Assembly: GCA_002502215.1 (NCBI GenBank)
Contig: DAPT01000073.1
Coordinates: 1 to 9,242 of the forward strand
Length of the DNA stretch: 9,242 nt
DNA from: Euryarchaeota archaeon UBA124
Lineage (GTDB): Archaea; Thermoplasmatota; Poseidoniia; Poseidoniales; Poseidoniaceae
Reading direction: 5' to 3'
Of this stretch, positions 1 to 6,296 are shown piece after piece (the stretch's first letter is position 1; each line of letters opens with the position of its first letter). The position numbers and the translations under genes were made by a program. The notes under the pieces are model-generated. The model was given only the letters and a program-made list of their open reading frames with translations, was not told the origin of the DNA and did no database searches.

Positions 1-37
1 AGCTAGAGGTTTCAATGGGTACCCTTTTAGATAGGCC

Positions 38-742
38 TCAGTCACCATTCCTTTGCCTGAGTGATTCAACAGCAAGAACACTGATTGCAACTTGTAGGTT
101 GTAGGATGGAACAAACCCATCCATAGGAAGCCGGACGATTTCATCGCATGCCTCAAGCACTTCTTGGGATACGCCCTCTCGTTCAGCTCCAACAACAAAC
201 AACACGTTGCCAGTGAGGTCTGCATTCCAAGGTTCTATCGTCCCAACATCTTCAGCTGCAATGATTCTGAAATTGTTCTTTTTTGCCACGTCGATGATGG
301 TTGTCGTATCGCTGTAGACGACAGGAATGAATCGATCTGCACGCATGCTTGAGCGACGAATGGTTCGACGATCTTGGTGCGTTCTCGAGATGTTGAGAAC
401 AACAGCATCCGCACCACTGACTTCGATGGTTCGGATTCCAAAGCCGAGATTCGTTGGATATTGGACTCCATCGAGAAGCCAAATGGAACCGCCTCGTTCA
501 AACACTTCTTTCAGCGTACCATGTGGTTCTCTCCCGATTAGAGCCAAGGCGTCTGTGTTGCCGGTGGCAGACATTCTCCAAAGATCATTGGTTGACCCTT
601 CTTCAAGTGGAATGCCTTGTCGTTCACATTCTTGTCGCAATTCTTCAGTGTCCATTTCTCGGTCGACCAGAACGAGTCGAATTTCATGGTCCGTTTGGAG
701 CATGGAAAGAATCGTATCCGAACCTTGCACCTGATGGGCCAT
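38..742 (-). CDS. TrmH/SpoU-family RNA 2'-O-methyltransferase
   Basis: This 234-residue protein carries the three SPOUT motifs of the SpoU/TrmH class, which transfer a methyl group from S-adenosylmethionine to a ribose 2'-OH in tRNA or rRNA. Motif 1 is NLGFGIRT (residues 98-105, with the catalytic-type Arg104). Motif 2 is VVGAEREGVS (183-192). Motif 3 is SYNLQVAISVLAVE (213-226), which forms the trefoil knot that binds the cofactor. Residues 1-75 look like the short L30e-like SpoU substrate-binding domain, although the usual 'HQG' segment before the catalytic domain is replaced by TGNTDALAL. The length is normal for a compact TrmH protein. The gene lies 43 nt downstream of the DUF2892 gene on the same strand and may share its transcript. 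No SD precedes the ATG at 742. A weak AT-rich stretch at 766-778 could serve a leaderless start. The exact RNA target cannot be read from the sequence. Confidence 0.92.
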   Translation of the reverse strand: MAHQVQGSDTILSMLQTDHEIRLVLVDREMDTEELRQECERQGIPLEEGSTNDLWRMSATGNTDALALIGREPHGTLKEVFERGGSIWLLDGVQYPTNLGFGIRTIEVSGADAVVLNISRTHQDRRTIRRSSMRADRFIPVVYSDTTTIIDVAKKNNFRIIAAEDVGTIEPWNADLTGNVLFVVGAEREGVSQEVLEACDEIVRLPMDGFVPSYNLQVAISVLAVESLRQRNGD

Positions 743-785
743 GAGTCAGGGTCAGAGGTTGTGATGTTTGATGTTAATGGGAGAA

Positions 786-1013
786 TCACAGGGGTGTTTT
801 GATGCCAATGGCTCGTACGATGCACCAGCCTTTCCGTGCTTCAAAGATGGCGAATGCTCCACCGAAGGTACTACCAGCTACTGCGAGCCATCCCAATGAT
901 GCTGGAATGACGCTGACATACGTCAGCAGTGCGATGAAAATCCCAAAGGCAATGGCTGCAATGCCTGTGTAGAGACGGGCAAGCCTTCCCTTCTTGTCAA
1001 TGTTGCACTCCAT
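786..1013 (-). CDS. DUF2892 two-helix membrane protein (YgaP membrane-domain-like)
   Basis: This is a 75-residue protein. It begins MECNIDKKGRLARLYTG, close to the DUF2892 opening (M-x-C-N-[IV]-x3-[DG]-R-x2-R-x3-G). It ends GWCIVRAIGIKTPL, close to the family ending 'CPLYRLLGINT'. Between these are two hydrophobic helices at about residues 12-33 and 37-57. DUF2892 forms the membrane part of bacterial YgaP, a rhodanese fused to a helical hairpin, and also occurs alone as a small inner-membrane protein. I chose the ATG at 1013 over the in-frame ATG at 1064. The extra 17 residues are polar and unlike the family, and a TATA-like element at 1034-1040 (read on the minus strand) sits about 24 nt upstream of 1013, as expected for a leaderless mRNA. 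A rhodanese gene is transcribed divergently next door, and the methyltransferase gene follows downstream. Confidence 0.82.
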   Translation of the reverse strand: MECNIDKKGRLARLYTGIAAIAFGIFIALLTYVSVIPASLGWLAVAGSTFGGAFAIFEARKGWCIVRAIGIKTPL

Positions 1014-1033
1014 GGGCCGCACTTCCGTTGTGC

Positions 1034-1040
1034 GTATTTG
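1034..1040 (-). promoter_or_regulatory. TATA-like box of the DUF2892 gene
   Basis: The minus strand reads CAAATAC here, in an AT-rich patch centred about 24 nt upstream of the ATG at 1013. That spacing is typical of leaderless archaeal promoters. No SD is present between this box and the start. The element was judged by eye and is a weak match to the consensus. Confidence 0.4.
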
Positions 1041-1062
1041 AAGGCGTGTTCGCGACGTGCGC

Positions 1063-1070
1063 ATATTTTC
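1063..1070 (+). promoter_or_regulatory. TATA-like box of the rhodanese gene
   Basis: ATATTTTC, followed by AAAAG, lies about 30 nt upstream of the rhodanese ATG at 1097. This is the position expected for TBP binding on a leaderless transcript. It also argues against the longer reading that starts at 1028, because that start lies upstream of the box. The boxes for the two divergent genes are only about 30 bp apart. Confidence 0.5.
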
Positions 1071-1096
1071 AAAAGCCTACTTGCCCTGAACAACGC

Positions 1097-1474
1097 ATGG
1101 CAAAGAAACACAGTCCTCGTTTCCTCGCAGCAGTTAAACAATCTCGAGCATTGATTCAGGAATGCGATATCAATGAACTTTCATCCATGTTGAACGACGG
1201 TGAAGAACTCGTCGTTATCGATGTGCGAGAGCAGCATGAATACGATGCTGGCAGTTTCGAAGGAGCATTGCATCTGAGCAAAGGTGTCATTGAACGAGAC
1301 ATTGAAAAACATCCTATTTTGGAAGGCGCTCGAATTGTCTTGTATTGTGGAGGAGGTTTCCGTTCTGCCATTGCGGCTGAATCACTGATTCGTATGGGCT
1401 ACTCCAACGTTTACTCTCTTTGGGGAGGTTGGAGAAGTTTAGTCAATGAAGGGCTAGCGAGTCCAAATCAATAG
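1097..1474 (+). CDS. single-domain rhodanese (sulfurtransferase)
   Basis: This 125-residue protein has one rhodanese domain at about residues 22-120. Visible landmarks are VVIDVREQHEYDAGSFEGALHL (about 39-60, the conserved D-V-R-x3-E-Y-x3-H/S-x2-G-A family pattern), the active-site loop CGGGFRS with the persulfide-forming cysteine at Cys84, and the closing NVYSLWGGW segment (104-112). Such proteins carry sulfane sulfur as a cysteine persulfide and pass it to acceptors in thiol or sulfur metabolism. There is no signal peptide or membrane segment, so it should be cytoplasmic. I chose the ATG at 1097 because the in-frame ATG at 1028 adds a cysteine-rich, non-homologous stretch upstream of the TATA-like box. 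No SD is present. The divergent DUF2892 gene encodes what is the membrane half of YgaP-type rhodaneses, so the two products may act together. The physiological sulfur donor and acceptor are unknown. Confidence 0.9.
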   Translation: MAKKHSPRFLAAVKQSRALIQECDINELSSMLNDGEELVVIDVREQHEYDAGSFEGALHLSKGVIERDIEKHPILEGARIVLYCGGGFRSAIAAESLIRMGYSNVYSLWGGWRSLVNEGLASPNQ

Positions 1475-1494
1475 ATTATAATCGAACCTATATT
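1475..1494 (+). promoter_or_regulatory. AT-rich promoter-like cluster after the rhodanese stop
   Basis: Two TATA-like elements follow the rhodanese stop codon directly: ATTATAAT at 1475-1482 and TATATT at 1489-1494. A third weak one, GATATTC, lies at 1511-1517. Any of these could drive the small ORF at 1537 or a leader reaching rpl15e. Which one is used cannot be decided from the sequence. Confidence 0.35.
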
Positions 1495-1536
1495 CTCTAC
1501 AAAAAGCATCGATATTCAAGAGGGCAATCTGTAGCC

Positions 1537-1641
1537 ATGGACCCCATAACTGCCATTAGTCTGATGCTACTCGTGCCTGCAACTGTTTGGTCAGTATACA
1601 CCCTGCTTTTTCATTTGGGAGTATCTGAAACGCTCAAATGA
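1537..1641 (+). CDS. putative 34-residue single-helix membrane microprotein
   Basis: The reading frame MDPITAISLMLLVPATVW... to ...GVSETLK gives 34 residues. One continuous hydrophobic helix spans about residues 4-28, flanked by an acidic N-terminus and a short polar tail ending in Lys. That is the layout of a single-pass microprotein. A weak AGAGGG (1520-1525) lies 11 nt before the ATG. A TATA-like GATATTC lies about 23 nt upstream, and a T-run follows the stop. I do not recognise the family. Small one-helix subunits of transporters or respiratory complexes have this general form, but nothing here identifies one. It fills most of the otherwise empty rhodanese-rpl15e interval. It could still be a chance ORF, as its length alone is not significant. 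Confidence 0.5.
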   Translation: MDPITAISLMLLVPATVWSVYTLLFHLGVSETLK

Positions 1642-1651
1642 ATCAGGCCGG

Positions 1652-1656
1652 TTTTT
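1652..1656 (+). terminator. possible T-run terminator after the microprotein ORF
   Basis: A TTTTT run preceded by GGCCGG lies 10 nt after the stop of the small ORF. Archaeal RNA polymerase often terminates at T-rich tracts without a hairpin. Five T residues is a minimal signal, so this is tentative. Confidence 0.25.
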
Positions 1657-1678
1657 GAGCTGTTCGTAATGGACAGAC

Positions 1679-1721
1679 TCATAAAGGGGTTCAAAGTCGG
1701 CAACTTGCTCCCATTGAGGTG
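1679..1721 (+). promoter_or_regulatory. likely promoter and SD of rpl15e
   Basis: A weak TATA-like TCATAAAG sits at 1679-1686. GAGGTG at 1716-1721 is complementary to the CACCUC of the archaeal 16S 3' end and is spaced 5 nt from the ATG at 1727. The SD is clear. The TATA box is a guess based on its position, which would give a leader of about 18 nt. Confidence 0.5.
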
Positions 1722-1726
1722 TTACT

Positions 1727-2329
1727 ATGGCAAAAGGACTCCATCACTATGTTCGTGAAACCTGGAAGAAGCCGAAAGAGGCTCTCCCGCACATGTTTCG
1801 TCAGACTCGAATGGCACAATGGCGCCGCGAGCCTGTCAACTGCCGAATCGAGCGTCCTACACGTCTCGATGCCGCTCGACGCTTGGGATACAAAGCCAAG
1901 CAAGGCGTTGTCCTGATCCGCACCCGTGTCCGCCGTGGTGGACTCCGTAAGGGAAAGATCCACATGAAGCGTAAGCCATCCAAGGCTGGTATTTCCAAGA
2001 TTACCATGGCAAAGAACACTCAGCGCATTGCAGAAGAGCGTGTTGCACGCCACTTCCCAAACCTCGAGGTTCTCAACTCCTACTGGGTTGGCGAAGACGG
2101 TAAGCACAAGTTCTTCGAAATCATCATGATCGACACACACCACCCTGCAATCATCAACGATAAGCAACTCGGCGTCTTCTGTCAAGCAAACGGAAACAAC
2201 AGCCATCGTGGCCGTGCATACCGTGGAAAGACGTCTGCCGGAAAGCGTGGACGTGGTCTCTTCAACAAGGGCAAGGGTGCAGAAAAGTTGCGACCTTCCC
2301 TTAAGGCAAACCTCAACCGAGGCAAGTGA
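1727..2329 (+). CDS. rpl15e: 50S ribosomal protein L15e
   Basis: This 200-residue, very basic protein belongs to eL15, found in archaea and eukaryotes only. It is a large-subunit protein that binds 23S rRNA. Family landmarks run the full length: the MAKGLHHYVRETWKKP opening, RPTRLDAARRLGYKAKQG (43-60), VLIRTRVRRGGLRKGK (62-77), NLEVLNSYWVGEDGKHKFFE (112-131) and IMIDTHHPAI (133-142), and a Gly/Arg/Lys-rich tail with KLRPSLKAN (187-195). The length matches archaeal homologues, and there is no truncation. A GAGGTG SD fixes the start. The PRC-barrel gene follows after 60 nt and may be co-transcribed. This gene is the strongest evidence that the window is archaeal. Confidence 0.98.
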   Translation: MAKGLHHYVRETWKKPKEALPHMFRQTRMAQWRREPVNCRIERPTRLDAARRLGYKAKQGVVLIRTRVRRGGLRKGKIHMKRKPSKAGISKITMAKNTQRIAEERVARHFPNLEVLNSYWVGEDGKHKFFEIIMIDTHHPAIINDKQLGVFCQANGNNSHRGRAYRGKTSAGKRGRGLFNKGKGAEKLRPSLKANLNRGK

Positions 2330-2372
2330 AATCAAGCGTTTGTTTGATGTCCCTGTTCCTCTTGGGTTTACC

Positions 2373-2379
2373 AAGGAGG
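2373..2379 (+). promoter_or_regulatory. Shine-Dalgarno site of the PRC-barrel gene
   Basis: AAGGAGG is a near-perfect match to the archaeal anti-SD sequence. It is followed by two overlapping out-of-frame ATGs, at 2383 and 2390. Only the second opens a real frame, because the first ends after five codons. Confidence 0.7.
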
Positions 2380-2389
2380 GCGATGCATC

Positions 2390-2644
2390 ATGAAGGGTGA
2401 ACGAAATTTATCCGATTTATCCGGCCTCCAGGTTTACCTTCCAAATGGAAGACGTCTTGGTGTTGTACACGATGCAGTTGTCGAGCATGCGAGCCTATCC
2501 TGCACGCATCTCTTTGTCACGGAAACTCCGGATGATCTTGTTGAAGGCTCGATTCACATCGCTGTTCCTTGGCGATGGGTTCGCTCGGTTGGGGATGTTG
2601 TCATTCTTCGGTGGTTTCCACCGACACCAATCCCTCGTGGATGA
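2390..2644 (+). CDS. small PRC-barrel domain protein
   Basis: This 84-residue protein is a single PRC-barrel-like beta domain. It has LSGLQVYLPNGRRLGVVHDA (about 10-29, the usual 'G-x2-V-x4-G-x2-L-G-x-V' opening of the fold), then HLFVTE, and the closing VPWRWVRSVGDVVILR (59-74). PRC-barrel domains occur in RimM (16S rRNA maturation) and as stand-alone archaeal proteins. Some short euryarchaeal ones (CdpB) bind SepF in cell division, so either an RNA-processing or a division role is possible, and the sequence does not settle it. Its position between rpl15e and RNase Z favours a link with translation. There is no membrane segment or signal peptide. It ends 9 nt before RNase Z, with its stop codon inside the RNase Z SD. 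Confidence 0.85.
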   Translation: MKGERNLSDLSGLQVYLPNGRRLGVVHDAVVEHASLSCTHLFVTETPDDLVEGSIHIAVPWRWVRSVGDVVILRWFPPTPIPRG

Positions 2645-2650
2645 GGTGAT
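2643..2650 (+). promoter_or_regulatory. Shine-Dalgarno site of RNase Z overlapping the upstream stop codon
   Basis: GAGGTGAT is an eight-base match to the complement of the 16S 3' end. Its first two bases are the GA of the PRC-barrel TGA stop (2642-2644), and it lies 3 nt before the RNase Z ATG. Ribosomes ending the first gene are therefore placed directly at the start site of the second. Confidence 0.8.
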
Positions 2651-2653
2651 GAT

Positions 2654-3802
2654 ATGATTGAGTTGCACATTCTCGGGACTGCCTCCGCCCGGCCAACCTC
2701 ATCAAGAAGCGTAAGCGGAAGTGTCTTCTCTTGCCCAGAAGGTCTCGTCGTTATCGATGCAGGTGAAGGCTTTCAGATGCGCTATTCTCATCAACGTAGC
2801 CGCATGAAAAAGGAGGGTGAGCCATCGATGCTGAGGCCGAATCGAATCGTCGCCATAGCCCTCACACACGGTCATTTGGATCATACATGGGGTTTGTTGC
2901 CATTCTTGCAAACCCTTTCCCTCGATGGACGCCAACAACCACTCATTGTTTACGGCCCAACCTCTCCCGCCATTCTCGACATTCTTGAGACAGATGGTAT
3001 TGATGCGAGATTGCCAGAAGACACAGCTTCCGCTGAACTTCTCAATCAATACCGGGCTTGGTTTGGTTTGGGAGGTACATCATCCAACCTCGGCTACGAG
3101 GTGCGATGGTTGCTCGGAGACCCTAAATCCAACCGTTGGGTTGAATTCTGTGAAGATGCCTCAAATCTCGTTTGGTATGATGCAATGCCTCAGCCGGAAG
3201 CGTTCACTTCATTCCGAATGGACTCAATTCCCACACAGCACAGCGTACCATCGTGCGCATGGCAACTGTCTCGAAAAAAGCGGAAAGGTTCCTTTGATCG
3301 TGAAAAAGCAACGCTTGCAGGCTTATCGCAGGAAGAGCGGAAGATGCTTTCTGAGGGAGTCGATGTGGAGCGAAAGGGTGGAAAAGTCTTCGTGGCATCT
3401 CAATATCGTGGACCTTCCAGACCGGCCATCAGCATGGTCGTTTCAGGAGATACTGCTGAGCAATCCATTCAACCGGTTGCACCTGTTACAGTGTTGATTC
3501 ATGAGGCGACCTTCCTCGACAATGCGTCTGAAAAAGCGGATGCGCACCTCCATAGCACTGCTTCTGGGGCGGCCAGAACTGCGATGAACTGCAACGCTCA
3601 ACATCTCATTCTTACGCACTTTTCTGCACGTCTTCGTGATGTCCAAGAAGCGCTCGCGGAAGCCAAAGAAGTCTTGGGCAACTCCTGCGGACTTGAATCA
3701 GCAAACGATGGAGATCGGGTTCGCATCGATGAAGACGGGCATGCTACCTTCCTCAAAGCATCTGCAAGTGGTTGGGTTCAACACAATCTGTCGCATCATT
3801 GA
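2654..3802 (+). CDS. rnz: RNase Z (tRNA 3'-processing endonuclease), metallo-beta-lactamase fold
   Basis: This 382-residue protein has the metallo-beta-lactamase core of tRNase Z, which cuts the 3' trailer from precursor tRNA. In order: LGTASARPTSSRSVSGSVF (7-25), a variant of the 'LGTGSAxPTxxRN' start; the zinc motif THGHLDH (71-77: His72, His74, Asp76, His77); HSVPSCAW with His196; a KRKG-containing segment (208-211) as in the 'LKxG' region; SGDT with Asp266; LIHEATF (281-287); HSTASGAA (300-307); and THFSAR with His322. All metal ligands appear intact. It is longer than the roughly 300-320 residues usual for short-form RNase Z, mainly through a region at about 113-190 that I cannot align by eye. 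The gene is coupled to the PRC-barrel gene upstream, and a surface-protein gene starts 25 nt downstream. A related arylsulfatase-like MBL enzyme is possible but less likely given the HEATF/HSTA motifs. Confidence 0.88.
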   Translation: MIELHILGTASARPTSSRSVSGSVFSCPEGLVVIDAGEGFQMRYSHQRSRMKKEGEPSMLRPNRIVAIALTHGHLDHTWGLLPFLQTLSLDGRQQPLIVYGPTSPAILDILETDGIDARLPEDTASAELLNQYRAWFGLGGTSSNLGYEVRWLLGDPKSNRWVEFCEDASNLVWYDAMPQPEAFTSFRMDSIPTQHSVPSCAWQLSRKKRKGSFDREKATLAGLSQEERKMLSEGVDVERKGGKVFVASQYRGPSRPAISMVVSGDTAEQSIQPVAPVTVLIHEATFLDNASEKADAHLHSTASGAARTAMNCNAQHLILTHFSARLRDVQEALAEAKEVLGNSCGLESANDGDRVRIDEDGHATFLKASASGWVQHNLSHH

Positions 3803-3827
3803 AAGAGTAGGAAAAGAAGGGAAGTAC

Positions 3828-6296
3828 ATGCATTCGAGGAAAGTTGCTGTCGCTCTCATCCTCATGCTCTGTGTTTCACTCGCACCGCTTGCTTCGAGTA
3901 CATCCGGACGAGCAGCACCTTCCTGTAGCTCAAAATCGGCAACGGCCTTTGCTTCACAAGTCCCCGTCGATGATGGGGAATGTGTGGAACTTTCTCTCGG
4001 TTTTCTAACCCCAGGTGACGTCTATGAGGTTACGATTCTGGTCATAGACGACGCCTTGGACGTCCTTGTTTTCGATGAGGCTGGACTTCAGCCATATGTG
4101 CTTGGTCAGTCCTATCGCTCATCCTTCCAACAAATTCCATCAACAGAATCTGCGAACGGATCGTATGAGTTCCATTGGAAGGTTCCATTGTCTATTTCTG
4201 AGAAATCTTGGACCATTGTCGTCGATAATCTAGCCCATGATGGGGACCAAGGAAACGGTGATCAAGGAGGCGACTTGGGGCGCGTCTCAATTTCTGTGAA
4301 CAAATTGACAGATGGACAATGGACGATGTATCATGATCTCGTTGGCGTCATCCCTGACGGCCACCTAACCTTGCTTGAAGGGGATGACCTGCGCTTGGAA
4401 GAAGGGACTGCTGTTTCGGTAACTGCATGGTCGTTGGAAGGGGTTGGCGACGTTTACCTCCAGACAGAATCGATGAACGCGAATTATCTGGCCGGGCAAT
4501 CCAATGTTGCGCTTACAGGGGCGTCTCTTCTGGGCGTCGATGGGATTGCATCGTTCAACTGGATTGTGTCTTCAGCACTCGCCGAACAACCACTCAAGCT
4601 TGTTGTTGACAACACCAACGACCCCGATGGTCAAGGTGATGGTTCATCCAACCTTCGAATAACAATTCGCGTTGAACTTGTCCCAGTTATGCGAGCATCG
4701 TTCTCTGCAGAAAACCAATCGGTTGTTCTCAACACTGCGCTGAATTTTGATGCCAGTTCATCGCCGAATAATCTGCAACAGATCGCTCAGTTCGTTTGGG
4801 ATTTTGATGCCTCCATCGATTCCGACAACGACGGCGATGCAACCAACGATGTTGATGCTACAGGCGTAACCGCAGCATCTTCTTGGGCCACTCCAGGCGA
4901 GAAAACCGTCACACTCACCGTTTCTGGTGCCCTTGGTTTTGATCGCTCGCAATTGAACATCACCGTTTTGGATGCAACAAAACCTGTAGCTCGAATCACA
5001 GGCTCAGCAGGTTCCTCAGCAACTCCGTTCTCAGGAGGATGGCGCATTGAACACGGACAGACAATAACGCTCTCATGTGCAACGAGTACCGACAATCATC
5101 AAGTTTCAGCATGTTCTTGGTCCTTGGACGGTAACCCATTCAATCAACAGACGATTGCATCGTTTAATTGGTCCGAAACAGGAACCCATGAAGTTGGATT
5201 AACCGTGCTTGACGCAAGCGGAAACAGCCAATCCACGCTTGTTCAGATCTTGGTCACGGATTCAACCGTACCTATGCTCGATCCACCCATGCTCCAAGCC
5301 TTTGCAAATCAAGCAACTGAAGGGGAAGTCACCACCTTTGCCATCACTGCATCGGATGATTACGACGGAAACCCAGATCTTCGATTCCATTGGGATCTAG
5401 ATTCACTCGTTGACGAGGATCAGAATGGAAATCCGTTGGATGATCCCGACTACATTGGTCCACGTGTCGACATCGTGTTTAATTCAGTTGGAACAAACAC
5501 CGTCATCGTTACCGTCTTTGACGCAGCCAACAACACCGATAGCCACACCTTTTCAGTCATTGTCGCAGAAGCGCAGGTGGTTGAAACAAATTATGCGATC
5601 TTCGCAGTGATCATCTTTTTCGGCCTCATTACGATGTCAATCGCTCTCCTTGGTTACCGGCGTTGGCAGGGTTCTATCGCATTGAAACTCCTCACAGATC
5701 GAGGCTTACCGATGAGCGAAGCGATGGCTCACATGACCATGGTCAAGCAGACCCAGCGTTTACCTCTCTTCGCAAAGGCGATTCAGCTTGCTGGTCTTGA
5801 CGCTGTAGAGGGTGTTGTGTCGCAACAGGAACAAGAAATTGCCCGCAAAGAAGCCGAACTCCAGTCAATCTATGGTTCTGAGAATGAGACCGAAATGGCA
5901 CCACAAGCACAGTTCGCTCCGCGCATGCAACTCTCAGAAGCCTCAAGCCAAGCTGCGAATGAGGCCGCTGCATTGTTCTTTGACGATGAGCCAAAAGCCC
6001 CGACACCGCAATCTGCGCCCGATGAAATCGATGATTTGATGCAGATGACCTCGAGTGAGAGAACAACGAAACCCTCTGCATCTGGCATCGATCTCCCTGT
6101 ATCCAGCGACCTTCCCATGGAAGAAAAGAGGATTGAGCATGAGGAAGCACCTCATGAATCGGCCGAAAATGTCAATCTCCTCAAGGGAACTTGTACCAAC
6201 TGTTCACTCCAATTCCAAGTTCCAATGCCAGTTGGCGTTATGGAAGCGATTGTTGTCTGTCCTTCGTGTTCCTCAGAGCAACTCTTCCAGCGCTAG
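3828..6296 (+). CDS. surface membrane protein: signal peptide, PKD-like domains, one membrane helix, cytoplasmic zinc ribbon
   Basis: This protein has 822 residues from the ATG at 3828. Residues 1-25 form a signal peptide (HSRK then a hydrophobic run ending near LASS). Two related beta domains follow (about 50-160 and 165-282), each with a VVDN motif and an acidic Asp/Gly loop. Three PKD-like domains span about 286-382, 386-478 and 480-580. The first and third contain 'WDFD'/'WDLD' plus acidic loops (DSDNDGDATNDVD, DEDQNGNPLDDPD) that resemble calcium sites. A single membrane helix spans 589-611, followed by RR, so the N-terminal part faces outside. The tail of about 210 residues has a coiled-coil-like Gln/Glu stretch (665-682) and an acidic linker. 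It ends in a zinc ribbon with Cys789, Cys792, Cys811 and Cys814. I chose this start because upstream in-frame ATGs lie inside the RNase Z gene and would bury the signal peptide. The SD is weak. It is likely a receptor or adhesin, but no exact family is recognised. Confidence 0.85.
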   Translation: MHSRKVAVALILMLCVSLAPLASSTSGRAAPSCSSKSATAFASQVPVDDGECVELSLGFLTPGDVYEVTILVIDDALDVLVFDEAGLQPYVLGQSYRSSFQQIPSTESANGSYEFHWKVPLSISEKSWTIVVDNLAHDGDQGNGDQGGDLGRVSISVNKLTDGQWTMYHDLVGVIPDGHLTLLEGDDLRLEEGTAVSVTAWSLEGVGDVYLQTESMNANYLAGQSNVALTGASLLGVDGIASFNWIVSSALAEQPLKLVVDNTNDPDGQGDGSSNLRITIRVELVPVMRASFSAENQSVVLNTALNFDASSSPNNLQQIAQFVWDFDASIDSDNDGDATNDVDATGVTAASSWATPGEKTVTLTVSGALGFDRSQLNITVLDATKPVARITGSAGSSATPFSGGWRIEHGQTITLSCATSTDNHQVSACSWSLDGNPFNQQTIASFNWSETGTHEVGLTVLDASGNSQSTLVQILVTDSTVPMLDPPMLQAFANQATEGEVTTFAITASDDYDGNPDLRFHWDLDSLVDEDQNGNPLDDPDYIGPRVDIVFNSVGTNTVIVTVFDAANNTDSHTFSVIVAEAQVVETNYAIFAVIIFFGLITMSIALLGYRRWQGSIALKLLTDRGLPMSEAMAHMTMVKQTQRLPLFAKAIQLAGLDAVEGVVSQQEQEIARKEAELQSIYGSENETEMAPQAQFAPRMQLSEASSQAANEAAALFFDDEPKAPTPQSAPDEIDDLMQMTSSERTTKPSASGIDLPVSSDLPMEEKRIEHEEAPHESAENVNLLKGTCTNCSLQFQVPMPVGVMEAIVVCPSCSSEQLFQR
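3975..4673 (+). repeat. tandem N-terminal beta-domain duplication within the PKD surface protein
   Basis: Residues about 50-160 and 165-282 share an order of elements. Each has a domain core, then a segment with 'F-x-W' (FHWKVP and FNWIVS), then a hydrophobic strand with VVDN, then an acidic Asp/Gly loop (HDGDQGNGDQGG and NDPDGQGDGSSN), then a closing strand (RVSISVNK and RITIRVEL). The similarity was found by eye and is moderate at protein level, with no obvious DNA-level repeat. It suggests an old duplication. Confidence 0.6.

Noticed and set aside
17..28. GGGTACCC palindrome followed by TTTT, considered as a terminator
   Set aside because: The palindrome has no loop and cannot form a stable hairpin. 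The T-run is on the plus strand while the adjacent gene is on the minus strand.
327..734. 135-codon plus-strand frame within the methyltransferase gene
   Set aside because: It is antisense to a gene with all three SpoU motifs. Its Arg/Ser-rich composition and lack of motifs mark it as a shadow.
1028..1096. Longer rhodanese start at 1028
   Set aside because: It lies upstream of the TATA-like box at 1063-1070 and adds 23 residues with no resemblance to rhodanese N-termini.
1691..2374. 227-codon open frame on the minus strand opposite rpl15e
   Set aside because: It is antisense to an unmistakable ribosomal protein gene, with a Ser/Thr/Cys/Leu-rich translation typical of a shadow frame.
2330..2389. 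rpl15e to PRC-barrel gap, searched for a terminator or small RNA
   Set aside because: There is no T-run longer than three, no convincing inverted repeat, and only an SD at its end.
3636..3827. N-terminal extension of the PKD surface protein starting inside the RNase Z gene
   Set aside because: It overlaps the RNase Z coding sequence by 167 nt in another frame and adds 64 polar residues before an obvious signal peptide. The ATG at 3828 is far more likely.
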